NCBI GenBank assembly: GCA_018268835.1
Contig: JAFDVU010000035.1
Span: 1 to 51,355 of the forward strand
DNA length: 51,355 nucleotides
Source: Acidobacteriota bacterium
Lineage (GTDB): Bacteria; Acidobacteriota; Terriglobia; Bryobacterales; Bryobacteraceae
Direction: 5' to 3'
Shown: positions 20,050 through 28,622 of the stretch, in pieces
Numbering within the stretch: position 1 is the first letter of the stretch
Layout of the letters: every line of letters begins with the position of its first letter
Position numbers and translations under genes: made by a program
The notes under the pieces: model-generated
The model's input: the letters and a program-made list of their open reading frames with translations, nothing else
Told to the model about the DNA's origin: nothing
Databases searched by the model: none

Positions 20050-21312
20050 TCACGCGGTTTTCCGTGCGTGTTCGAACAGGAAGTTGAGCGTCTTCTCGGT
20101 TTGAATGTGGTTGGCGATGCGGTTCATGGTGCCGTCCTTTTCGAACTCCATCTGCACCGCCGCCACCGGCTTGCGCTGCTGCCGGGCCGCCTTTTCCACT
20201 TCGCGATCCACCTCGTCGCGCGTTGCGTGGATGCTCTCCCGCTCGCTGATCTTGCCGAGCAGGATGGAGGCCTTGACCTCGTTCACCGCCTTGTCGCGCT
20301 GCGCTTCACGGACCTTGTTCCAATCGAGCTTCAGGCCGCGCGGATCCACGCCTTGCGAGATCATGGTGCGCACGCTCTGTTCGACGCGGGTTTGTATCTG
20401 CCGCTCGACAAACGCCTCCGGGACCGGGAATTCGTGGAGTTCGACGAGCTTGTCGATGATCAGGTGCTTGGCCTCTTCCTGCGCCTCGTGCTGGCGCTGG
20501 GCGAAGAGGGCCTTGCGGATGGCCTCGCGGAGTTCGTCCACGGTGCGGTAATCGCCCAGTTCCTGCGCGAAATCGTCGTCGAGTTCGGGCAGTTCCTTGC
20601 GCCGCAGGCCTTTGACGGTGGCGTGGAACTTGACGGTTTTGCCGGCCAGCCGTTCGGAGCCGTAGTCGGCCGGGTAGGCAACCTCGAACTCGGTTTCCTC
20701 GTCGGGGCTCAAGCCGCGGAGATGCTCGGTAAAGGCCGGGAGGGTGTCGGCGCCGCCGATTTCGAGGACGAGTTCGTCGGTCTTGACCGGCTCACCTTCC
20801 ACGCCGGAGAGGCTCTCCAGGGAGACCACCGCGTGATCGCCGTCGGCGATGGGGCGGGGGTCGATGTTCACATACTGGGCCTTCTGCTCGCGGATCTCGC
20901 CGATGCGCTTTGCGATGTCGTCATCGGTGATTTCCGGGTCGTGGTAAGGGACTTCCACGTTGCGGTACTCGCCCAGTTCGACCTGCGGGAAGACCTCGAA
21001 CGTCGCCTTGAAGCGCAGGGGTTCGCCGTCGTGGAAATGTACGTCGCTCACGTCCGGCGTTCCCACGGGGCTGAGGTTTTCGGCCTCGAACTGCTTCTGC
21101 AGGGCCTTGGGAATCAGCGATTCCATCACCTGCTGGCGGATTTCGCCGGCAAACTGCCGGCGGATGATCGCGGCGGGCGCCTTGCCGGGGCGGAAGCCGG
21201 GCAGCTTGGCGCGTTTCTGAACTTCGGTTACGGCGCGACCGGTTTCGCTCTCCACCTCAGCGACGGGAATGGAAATTTCGAGTGCGTGCTTGCAGCCTTC
21301 GACTAATGCCAA
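20050..21312 (-). CDS. tig: Trigger factor
   Basis: Ribosome-associated chaperone and peptidyl-prolyl isomerase, 420 residues. The ribosome-binding signature is present in the N-terminal domain ([15 protein letters not shown], containing the GFRxGK motif). A PPIase FKBP-like domain follows (about 150-245, [11 protein letters not shown] to [23 protein letters not shown]), then the helical C-terminal domain. The start is TTG at 21312; no ATG or GTG fits the family N-terminus. It is followed by clpX instead of the usual clpP. Confidence 0.94.
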   Translation of the reverse strand: MALVEGCKHALEISIPVAEVESETGRAVTEVQKRAKLPGFRPGKAPAAIIRRQFAGEIRQQVMESLIPKALQKQFEAENLSPVGTPDVSDVHFHDGEPLRFKATFEVFPQVELGEYRNVEVPYHDPEITDDDIAKRIGEIREQKAQYVNIDPRPIADGDHAVVSLESLSGVEGEPVKTDELVLEIGGADTLPAFTEHLRGLSPDEETEFEVAYPADYGSERLAGKTVKFHATVKGLRRKELPELDDDFAQELGDYRTVDELREAIRKALFAQRQHEAQEEAKHLIIDKLVELHEFPVPEAFVERQIQTRVEQSVRTMISQGVDPRGLKLDWNKVREAQRDKAVNEVKASILLGKISERESIHATRDEVDREVEKAARQQRKPVAAVQMEFEKDGTMNRIANHIQTEKTLNFLFEHARKTA

Positions 21313-21379
21313 AGCGGATTGAACCTCGAGGAAAGAATTGACGGTTGAAAAACCATAATACCACGGGGCGGCGGGGCGG

Positions 21380-22027
21380 CTATTTGACCTCGACCACCAC
21401 GATGCGTGCGGGGCGCGCGCCCAGGTTCGTGGTGCGGTGCCGGACCGGCTCCAAGCTCCAGAAGACGTCTCCGGGGCCGCCGTTCATCGGGGCCGGCTGC
21501 TTCTTGGGAAACTCGACGCGGGCGGACAGCGGCGTCAGCAGCACGGCGAGGCGGGCGCCGGCGTGCTCGTGCCACTTTTCGCGGCCGTCCACTTCGAGCG
21601 TGCTGATAAAGACGCGCGCGAGGGGGTTCTCAAACAGGAGGTGGTTGCGTTTCGGGTCGAGCGCCAGGGGATCGAGCGCGGGATTGCGTTTGAGCGGCGC
21701 CGGCGGCGGGGGCGATTTGATTTCGACCTCGATGATCCGCAGGGGGGCCTCCCCAACGTTCTCGCTGGTGTGCAGCCCTCCGGCGGGACTCCAGGCGACG
21801 TCTCCGGCCTTCCAGTGCTGGTGCTCGACGTGGCCGTCCTGGGTGGCGATGTCGAGATCGCCGTCCGTCAGGTAGATCATGACGCGGGGGTAATCGTGCT
21901 TGTGCAAGGCACCTTTGCGGTGAGGCTGATCGAGGGCGTCGATGACCCGCACGGTCGGGTTGTCGAGTACGGTGGTCGACTGAGCAGCCAGGGCAGGAAG
22001 GAATGCCAGGCAGAGCAGGAAGCGCAT
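21380..22027 (-). CDS. Secreted bicupin-like protein
   Basis: 215 residues with a signal peptide (MRFLLCLAFLPALAAQS). Two cupin-like halves are visible. The first has HKHDYPRVMIYLTDGDLDI and HWKAGDVAWSPAGGLHTSEN (likely metal-ligand histidines). The second has WHEHAGARLAVLLTPL and PGDVFWSLEPVRHRTTN. Both end in a similar IIEVEIK/IVVVEVK strand, indicating an internal duplication. The linker SPPPPAPLKRNP is Pro-rich. It lies 97 bases after the hydrolase gene and could be its last partner. Function (binding, dioxygenase or isomerase) cannot be told. Confidence 0.65.
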   Translation of the reverse strand: MRFLLCLAFLPALAAQSTTVLDNPTVRVIDALDQPHRKGALHKHDYPRVMIYLTDGDLDIATQDGHVEHQHWKAGDVAWSPAGGLHTSENVGEAPLRIIEVEIKSPPPPAPLKRNPALDPLALDPKRNHLLFENPLARVFISTLEVDGREKWHEHAGARLAVLLTPLSARVEFPKKQPAPMNGGPGDVFWSLEPVRHRTTNLGARPARIVVVEVK

Positions 22028-22124
22028 CGACCGATCATACTATGGCGCGCCGGGTGACGCCGACTGGTCACGACGGCGATCCGCTCATCGACGCTCCATG
22101 CCAATGGAAGCCGCCGCCCGCTCT

Positions 22125-24050
22125 TTATCCGCGCGGAATATAGCAGACGTTATTCGTCAGCATCATCAGCACGAAGACAAAGCAGGTGATTAGCGGTCCC
22201 AGGTAGACCCTTCCGGTGATCCGGAAGAAGTACCGGTTGAAATAGGGCAGGATGAACATCATCGGGATCACGCCGAACAGCAGGTTGGCGTACAGCCACT
22301 CCGCCGTCCAGTACACCGTCCCGGTGCGTGCAAAACACACGTACTGGATCGCGAGGATCAGCATCAGCCCGACCGAGTTGCCCAGCCCCATCACCAGCAT
22401 GCTCATCCACTCCTTCTGCCCCTGGAACCGGCTCGCCGAATTCACCCGGATGGAATTGGCGAAGTAGAAGATCAGAAAGAACGGAATATATTCGAACGAA
22501 ACCAGAATCATGTCCGACGGAAAGGACGCCGCCGCCGACACAAAGAAAAACCGGAAGTCCACGTGAAACACGGCATACGAGGCAAACACCAGCACGTAGA
22601 AGGCGCCCAGAACACACAGCGCCAGGCACAGCGTCCGGAGCAGTTCGCCGGGACTCGTCCGGACCCCCAGCATCTCGGGCGTCACCCCCCGTTTCCTGCC
22701 GTGGAACCGGTATGCGAGCCAGGAAATAATCAGGCCGATCGTGCCGTTGACCGCCGCCCACAACAGGATTGCGTTGTTGATCCGCTGCGGAAACCACCAC
22801 GTCTGCCGCGACTGGCTCGCCGCCGGGAACAGCACGAACGTGGCGCGAACCAGGGGCACGAACAGGAAGCAGGCCAGCAGGGCCGAGATCGTGAACATGC
22901 ACCAGAAAAGGACGCGTCCCCTCGCCGTGGGCCGCGGCAGCGCCGGTGGGACCGGTTGCGCCAGTCCGGCAAACACCGGCAGGCGCAGCAGAATCGCGGC
23001 GCACGGCACCAGAAAGAGCAATGCTCCCGCCAGCGAGATCAGCGTGAAGAACTCCTTCCACATCCAGACCTGGCTGGAGGCGGCCACCGCCGGCTTCAGC
23101 TCGAAAACGGTGGTGAAGAAAGTCAGCATGTGACCGATCGACTCGGAGGTGTAAGGAAGAAACGGGTGCAGGTTTCGGGTGTTGTGGACCACCCGCATGG
23201 TCCGGTTCCGCGGGTCGCCGTATTCTCTGCCGATCTCCACTTCGGGAACCGCGCGATCTCCTTCGAGAACGGAATTCACCAGCCGCAGTGCTTCGGGCGC
23301 CCGCCGCATGTCCGCGTTGCGATTGGCGTTCCGGTACGAGCCCTCGTCGTAGTAGGCGTAGTCCATTCCCACGTTGGAACGGATGGGCCCGATCACGGCG
23401 TCGGTCAGGGTCAGCACATACCCGCCGACAAACACCGCGGCCAGCTTGGACGGCGCGCTCCTCGCGGGTGCGGAGCCGCCGCCGTCTTCGCCCGTCTCCA
23501 GATCCTTCGCTCGCGGCTTTTTCGATGCCTTGCTCCGCCGTCCGCCGAAGTGCGACGCCGCCTGCAGCACGGCGTTTCCACCGGCCGAGTAGCCGGTCGC
23601 GCCGATTCTCGCCTTGTCCATGTAGTTCAGGTTCGGAGTGCTCGCGATGTAGTCCACGATCGGGATCACTCCGTAGCCTTCCACCGTGGCCGAGCGCCGC
23701 TCACGGGTCGAACTCGAAGCGCCCTGATTGTACGGATCGATGGCCACGACCGCCATCCCCCTCCGCGCGAGTTCGATCGAGTAGCTGTCCAGCGCCTCCT
23801 TGCTTCGCTCAAAGCCCGGGCAGACCACCACCACCGGCGCCGGATTCTCGTTGGTTGCGCTCCGTGGCCGGAACAGGTCCGCGGTGATCCATTGCCCGTT
23901 CTGCGTGGGGACCTTGATCCCGACGACGTCGATCGATCCGGCGCCGGTCTTCACCAGGTACGCCCCGGCGTCGCCAAACACGATCAGCGCCAGAGAGAGG
24001 ACCAGCAGACGCAGGCTCTTCGCCGGCGCGATTGCGTCAGAGTGCTGCAT
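22125..24050 (-). CDS. Alpha/beta-hydrolase fused to a polytopic membrane domain
   Basis: 641 residues. An N-terminal membrane helix (about 12-32) is followed by an alpha/beta-hydrolase domain (about 40-305). It has PVVVVCPGF (oxyanion region), the nucleophile elbow GYSAGG (Ser155) and a candidate catalytic His in ESIGHMLTFF. The domain is interrupted by a basic, low-complexity insert (about 171-200). The C-terminal half (about 320-640) holds eight or nine hydrophobic helices of no family I recognise. It starts 15 bases after the TonB receptor stop, so the two are probably cotranscribed. A role in cleaving or importing an ester-linked nutrient is inference. Confidence 0.7.
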   Translation of the reverse strand: MQHSDAIAPAKSLRLLVLSLALIVFGDAGAYLVKTGAGSIDVVGIKVPTQNGQWITADLFRPRSATNENPAPVVVVCPGFERSKEALDSYSIELARRGMAVVAIDPYNQGASSSTRERRSATVEGYGVIPIVDYIASTPNLNYMDKARIGATGYSAGGNAVLQAASHFGGRRSKASKKPRAKDLETGEDGGGSAPARSAPSKLAAVFVGGYVLTLTDAVIGPIRSNVGMDYAYYDEGSYRNANRNADMRRAPEALRLVNSVLEGDRAVPEVEIGREYGDPRNRTMRVVHNTRNLHPFLPYTSESIGHMLTFFTTVFELKPAVAASSQVWMWKEFFTLISLAGALLFLVPCAAILLRLPVFAGLAQPVPPALPRPTARGRVLFWCMFTISALLACFLFVPLVRATFVLFPAASQSRQTWWFPQRINNAILLWAAVNGTIGLIISWLAYRFHGRKRGVTPEMLGVRTSPGELLRTLCLALCVLGAFYVLVFASYAVFHVDFRFFFVSAAASFPSDMILVSFEYIPFFLIFYFANSIRVNSASRFQGQKEWMSMLVMGLGNSVGLMLILAIQYVCFARTGTVYWTAEWLYANLLFGVIPMMFILPYFNRYFFRITGRVYLGPLITCFVFVLMMLTNNVCYIPRG

Positions 24051-24065
24051 AAAATGCGATCGCTC

Positions 24066-26987
24066 TCAGAAGCGGAATCCGGCCGAGAAGTTGAAGTCGC
24101 GCGGAGACTGATAGCTGCCGGGGCTGACCGCCTGGCCGAAACTCGGTCCCTTCCTCCAGTTCACTCCCTCGACCGGAGTGGAGGTGAAGGGGTTGAACGC
24201 CGCCAGCGTGCTGTCATTGGCCTTTCCCAGGGTGGTCGTATTGAAACTCGTGAGCCGGAGATTGTTGAACACGTTGTCCACAACCGCCCGCACGAAGAAC
24301 TGGGCGTCGGATAACTTCGGGATGCGGACGTGATGGTTCCAGACCAGGGACACGTCCGTGCGGAAGGAGCCGTCGAAGCGATACGCCCCCCGGCCGCTCA
24401 CGAAGTAAGTCACTGTCGAAGGCGGCAGCAGGTAGCCCGGGTTGGTGACGAACGGCCTGGTGTCCACCGACATGCTGTAGTCGTAGGGCCGGCCCGAATC
24501 GTAGCGCTGCATCATTCCCAGAACCCACGCACCGGCTTCCTTGCCGAACGGCAGATCGTAGGAGCCCCAGATGCGAATCTTGTGGCGCTGATCTCCGTTG
24601 AGGTAGCCGATGGGAGAGTTCCAGGCCGGCTGACGATACTCCGGATATTGGTCGGCGCTGGCGCGAACCACGATGTTGGTGGCATCCTCGGCCTCCACGT
24701 TGCCGCGCGACCAGGAAAGCATCCAGTTGCCGCTCATCAGCAGGTTCCTGCGAGGCCGATAGGTGAATTGTGTGCTCACGCCCTTGTAATCACGCTCGAC
24801 CCGGTTGGTATTGTTCACCACATCGAGGTTGAACTGCTGGCCGGTTCTGGGGTCTGTAACCACCCCGGTGGACATATTGACGTAGTCGCCGTAGATCCCG
24901 CCGAACTTGCGGTAGATGAAGTCCGCCCGCAGCGAACCCCTGGAACCCAATTCGTGCGCCACCCCGGCGGTGGATTCCGTGGTGTTCGCCGACTGGATAC
25001 CCGGGGCGACCGCGGTGTTCACTCCCGGAATCGTGGGCTGGCTGCGGGGCGTGCGGCTGGTGCCGCCGTTGGCGTAGAACCAGTCGAACAGGACCTTGAG
25101 CGCGTCCTGGGCGTTGAGGTACGGCCCGGTGGCCCCGGTGTTCACATTGGGCCCCCCATAGTAGAAACTGTACGAGGCCTGCCGGCCGGCCGCCGAAGCG
25201 GCGTCGGCGACCTGCGTGACGAACATACCGACGTAGTGGGCGTACCCGGCGTTGACGATCCACTTCCCGTCACCCTTGATGTCGATGGCGGCACCCAGCC
25301 GGGGGCTGAAGGTTGACGCGTTCCCTACCGGCGCGCCTCCCTGGTCGCGCGTGCTGTTCCGGTCGTAGCGAAGTCCGAGGTTGAAGCTGAGGCGCCGGTT
25401 CAGCCGCCAGGCATCGTTGAGGAATCCGGAGTAGGTGCGCAGGTCGTTGCCCACGGTCGGCGTGAATACCGGCAGCCATTCCACATAGGTCGTGGTGCCC
25501 GTCTTGAACACCGGATAGATGTTCTGCCCGTCGATGATGGTGGAAGTCGCCTGCACGCGGAAACTGCTGGCCGACGAGTTCTGGTTGTTCTTCCTCATCT
25601 CCTGGAACACATCGAACCCGCCCACTATATTGTGCGACCCCAGGCTGCTGGTGGACAGAAAATAGTTGAGCTTGCCGTAGGCGTCCCAGTTGTTCATCAG
25701 GTTCACGGCATCGGGGCAAACGGCACAGTAGGTTGGGGCGTTGAAGCGGGCCTGCCCGCGCGACCGGTCCCAGATCGGTGTTCCCTTGAGCAGGTCCATG
25801 TAGCTTGACCCGACCCCGTTGGTGTCCATCTTGCGAGCCGAGTATTGGCCTTCAAAGAACAGGTTGCTCTTCAGTACGGAGGTGTAGTTGATGGACAGCA
25901 GGGACTCGTCGATGGTGTCGTCGTACAGGCTGGCCTTATCCATGATGGTGCTGAAGCTGTCGTTGGTGGTGGAGGTCGCTTTCCGCAGATAGGATAGCCT
26001 TGCGGTGTTTCTCGGGTTCAGCGTGTAGGTGAGCTTGCCCTCGCCGCGGCGGTCCTGGACGACCTTGGTGTAGTTGTACCCGGTGTAGGGGGTGGTAGCG
26101 TTGATCGAGTTCGTTTGCAGGCGGCCTGCCGCGAAGAACCACAGCTTGTCCTTAATGACCGGTCCGCCGAACGTCATTTCGTACGCCGGCACCACGGCGT
26201 CCAGGTTCTGATCCCCGGGATAAGGCGTCAGCGCGCCCCAGGCATCGTTGGTGAACGTTGTCCGGAACGACCCGTGGAAGTCGTTGCCGCCCGACTTGGT
26301 GATCATGTTGATGACCCCGCCCTGGAACCGCCCGTATTCGGCGGAGATGTTGCCGCTCGATACCTTGGTTTCCTGGATGGCATCTTCGATATAGAGCGTG
26401 CGCGGCTGTTGCCGCTGGTTCTCGTTGACGTCCACGCCGTTGACCAGGTAGAGGTTGTCGTAGGAGAGAGCGCCGGAAATCATGGTGTTGCCCCCGGGGC
26501 CGTTGTCGATCGCGGCCGGGGACAGCAGCGTCGCCGCGTCCAGTGTTCGTCCCAGCGGAATCACCTCGACACTGGCCGAAGTCACGGTGCTGGCCACGGT
26601 CGCGGTAGTGGTCACATCGCTGGATTCCGATACGGTGACCTTGGTGGCGAGCGCGTTGAGCGCCATCTGCACGTTCAACGGCTGCGTATCGGCCATCTTC
26701 AGGCTGACCGACATCTCCATCGGCGCGAAGCCCTGCCGCTCAAACCTCACCGTGTACTCGCCGGCCGGCAGGAAAGGCACGATATAGTCGCCGTTTGCGG
26801 AAGTCACCGCCGTGCGCGTACCCTGCAGGACAGGGGATGTCACCGTGACGTCGACACCCGGCATCGCCGCCTTGCTCGGATCGACGACGTTCCCGGAAAT
26901 GGTCCCTGTCGGATTACCCTGAGGGAATGCCGGGGCCGCGACCGTTAGCAGGGCCACCGCCAGCCACCAAATACGTAAACCGAACAT
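24066..26987 (-). CDS. TonB-dependent receptor, Oar-like with carboxypeptidase-regulatory domain
   Basis: 973 residues from ATG 26987, which has AAGGAG 5 bases upstream. Signal peptide (IWWLAVALLTVAAPAFPQ). Residues about 25-105 form a CarboxypepD_reg-like beta-sandwich (GTISGNVVDPSKAAMPGVDVT, GDYIVPFLPAGEYTVRFERQGF). A plug domain follows (VEVIPLGRTLDAATLLSP, then YLVNGVDVNENQ, IQETKVSSGNISAEYGRFQGG), then a large barrel ending in SAGFRF with terminal Phe. The family imports or binds large substrates across the outer membrane, powered by TonB. It is divergent from a membrane-bound regulator and followed by a hydrolase-membrane fusion. Substrate unknown. Confidence 0.9.
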   Translation of the reverse strand: MFGLRIWWLAVALLTVAAPAFPQGNPTGTISGNVVDPSKAAMPGVDVTVTSPVLQGTRTAVTSANGDYIVPFLPAGEYTVRFERQGFAPMEMSVSLKMADTQPLNVQMALNALATKVTVSESSDVTTTATVASTVTSASVEVIPLGRTLDAATLLSPAAIDNGPGGNTMISGALSYDNLYLVNGVDVNENQRQQPRTLYIEDAIQETKVSSGNISAEYGRFQGGVINMITKSGGNDFHGSFRTTFTNDAWGALTPYPGDQNLDAVVPAYEMTFGGPVIKDKLWFFAAGRLQTNSINATTPYTGYNYTKVVQDRRGEGKLTYTLNPRNTARLSYLRKATSTTNDSFSTIMDKASLYDDTIDESLLSINYTSVLKSNLFFEGQYSARKMDTNGVGSSYMDLLKGTPIWDRSRGQARFNAPTYCAVCPDAVNLMNNWDAYGKLNYFLSTSSLGSHNIVGGFDVFQEMRKNNQNSSASSFRVQATSTIIDGQNIYPVFKTGTTTYVEWLPVFTPTVGNDLRTYSGFLNDAWRLNRRLSFNLGLRYDRNSTRDQGGAPVGNASTFSPRLGAAIDIKGDGKWIVNAGYAHYVGMFVTQVADAASAAGRQASYSFYYGGPNVNTGATGPYLNAQDALKVLFDWFYANGGTSRTPRSQPTIPGVNTAVAPGIQSANTTESTAGVAHELGSRGSLRADFIYRKFGGIYGDYVNMSTGVVTDPRTGQQFNLDVVNNTNRVERDYKGVSTQFTYRPRRNLLMSGNWMLSWSRGNVEAEDATNIVVRASADQYPEYRQPAWNSPIGYLNGDQRHKIRIWGSYDLPFGKEAGAWVLGMMQRYDSGRPYDYSMSVDTRPFVTNPGYLLPPSTVTYFVSGRGAYRFDGSFRTDVSLVWNHHVRIPKLSDAQFFVRAVVDNVFNNLRLTSFNTTTLGKANDSTLAAFNPFTSTPVEGVNWRKGPSFGQAVSPGSYQSPRDFNFSAGFRF

Positions 26988-27174
26988 GAAACTCCTTTTT
27001 TGACCAGCGTAGAGGGTAACACGAAGGTTGTCTGGAATTGCAACAGTGTTCCCGTGTGGCTGTCTTGCACCGGTTAGCAGGTGTGTAACGTCGCTAAATC
27101 CTTGTAAAACAAAGGTGCGCACACGGCGGTAGCACCTCCGGACAGGCGATTTCGGGTGGTATCATGACCTTCGA

Positions 27175-28473
27175 GTGACCGGGGCCGGCGACACATTCCG
27201 CGAATGCGTGGAACGCCTGATGCAAAGCAGGACGTTCCGCAACGCTCCTTCCTCCCGCCGCCTCCTGCGTTACCTGGCCGACCACTCTCTGGCCGGCGAC
27301 GCCGACCAGCTCAAGGAATACACCATTGGGGTGGATGCTTTCGGGAAGCCGCCGGATTACGACCCGCGCCTGGACTCGACTGTGCGGATCCAGATCGGGC
27401 GCCTCCGCCTTAAGCTCTCGGAGTTCTATCGCGAGGAAGGCACCGAAGATCCGCTTGTGGTCGGCCTGCCCAAGGGACGCTTCAGCCTGATTTGCGAGCC
27501 GCGGCCCGCAGCCCTGACCGCTCCCGAGCCGTCCGCGGCCGAGACGGAACCGGGCTGGGACGCCGCGATGGAGCTATCGCGGCACCGCTGGCGCACGGTG
27601 GCGTTGGTGCTGGCCGGCACCTGCCTCATCCTGATCGCCGCGCTGGCGTTTTCGTACTCCCGCATGCGCGGCGCCGACCGGAGTCCGACCGGTGCGGACG
27701 AGTGGCCGCCCGAACTGGCCGAACTGTGGGCGCCCTTCGTGAACACGGGCCGGCCTCTGATCGTCGCCGTGGGCAACCCGCTCTTCCTTCAATTCGAGAA
27801 CAAGCTGCTCTACCGCGATCCGGCCGTGGACAAGCTGGAGGACCTGCTGAAGTCGCCGTCGCTCATCGCAGTCCGCAAAGCCCTGGGCGTCCAGCAAAGC
27901 CAGCCCGTACACTACTATGCGGCTGTTGGAGACGTGACTTCGGCGTTCATCCTCGGGCGGAGGCTGGGCCTTCGCCAGCCCAACATCTCCATCGTGCGCA
28001 GCAGCCAACTGCAATGGCAGCAACTGGCATCGGCGAATGTGCTCCTGCTCGGTCCGCCCCGCTTCTTCGACGACAAGCTCACCAGCCTGCCGGCGCCCCT
28101 GGAGATTGCGGAAACCCCGGAAGGTTTCCGTGTGGTTCACCCAAGGCCCGGGGAATCGCCGGTTTACAAATACCGGGATCCGCCCGGGTTCTTCGTGGAG
28201 GATGGCGAGGCCCGTGTCCTGATCACCCGCAGCGCCGGGCCGGTTGGCGACACCGACGTCCTGACTTTCGCCAGCAACAGCACCTTTGGGCGCGCCGGCG
28301 CCCTGCACGCCTTCACCGATGCGGGGTTCGCGCACACGCTCGTAGCCCAGATGCGGGACGCATCGGGCCACATCCCCCGCTACTTCCAGGTGCTGTTAAA
28401 CGTGAAGTTCAAAGGCGGGGTCCCGACTGAGACGTCCTACCTTCTCTACCGCGAACTCCGACGCCGCAACTAA
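27175..28473 (+). CDS. Membrane-bound winged-helix-type regulator with extracytoplasmic domain
   Basis: 432 residues. Residues about 10-108 (APSSRRLLRYLADHSLAG, DQLKEYTIGVDAFGKPPDY, TVRIQIGRLRLKLSEFYRE, LPKGRFSLI) match a DNA-binding-like module frequent in Acidobacteriota, often compared with CadC/adenylate-cyclase-associated winged helices. One membrane helix follows (about 141-162, VALVLAGTCLILIAALAF), then about 270 residues outside. The GTG start at 27175 overlaps the stop of a 4-codon ATG mini-frame (27164-27178), which may couple translation. It is divergent from the TonB receptor gene, so that receptor is the likely target. A later start at ATG 27220 is possible but would trim the domain. 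Confidence 0.7.
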   Translation: MTGAGDTFRECVERLMQSRTFRNAPSSRRLLRYLADHSLAGDADQLKEYTIGVDAFGKPPDYDPRLDSTVRIQIGRLRLKLSEFYREEGTEDPLVVGLPKGRFSLICEPRPAALTAPEPSAAETEPGWDAAMELSRHRWRTVALVLAGTCLILIAALAFSYSRMRGADRSPTGADEWPPELAELWAPFVNTGRPLIVAVGNPLFLQFENKLLYRDPAVDKLEDLLKSPSLIAVRKALGVQQSQPVHYYAAVGDVTSAFILGRRLGLRQPNISIVRSSQLQWQQLASANVLLLGPPRFFDDKLTSLPAPLEIAETPEGFRVVHPRPGESPVYKYRDPPGFFVEDGEARVLITRSAGPVGDTDVLTFASNSTFGRAGALHAFTDAGFAHTLVAQMRDASGHIPRYFQVLLNVKFKGGVPTETSYLLYRELRRRN

Positions 28474-28532
28474 GCGCTAACCGTGCGGCCGGGCGCCTCC
28501 GGCGCAGGAGCCTCACGTCATTGAGTCCCAGT

Positions 28533-28550
28533 GAACATTCATCAATGTTC
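28533..28550 (+). terminator. Hairpin after regulator gene
   Basis: GAACATT (28533-28539) and AATGTTC (28544-28550) form a perfect 7-bp stem with a 4-base loop, 60 bases after the regulator stop and between two convergent genes. No T-run is seen. It could serve either strand. Confidence 0.4.
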
Positions 28551-28584
28551 CCTGGAGAGAGTAGTGTCCCGGAGGCCGGCAAGG

Positions 28585-28622
28585 GCGGAGATCCGCGGGG
28601 TCAGGCCCCGCTTAATCTCCGC
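28585..28622 (-). terminator. Nested hairpin overlapping the double-activase stop codon
   Basis: Outer arms GCGGAGAT (28585-28592) and ATCTCCGC (28615-28622) are perfect 8-bp complements. Inside them GCGGGG (28595-28600) and CCCCGC (28606-28611) form a second 6-bp stem. The outer arm contains the last codons and abuts the TAA stop of the minus-strand activase gene. A terminator or stabiliser is likely; the GC-rich core with a GGGGTCAGGCCCC centre may also be a dispersed repeat. Confidence 0.55.
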
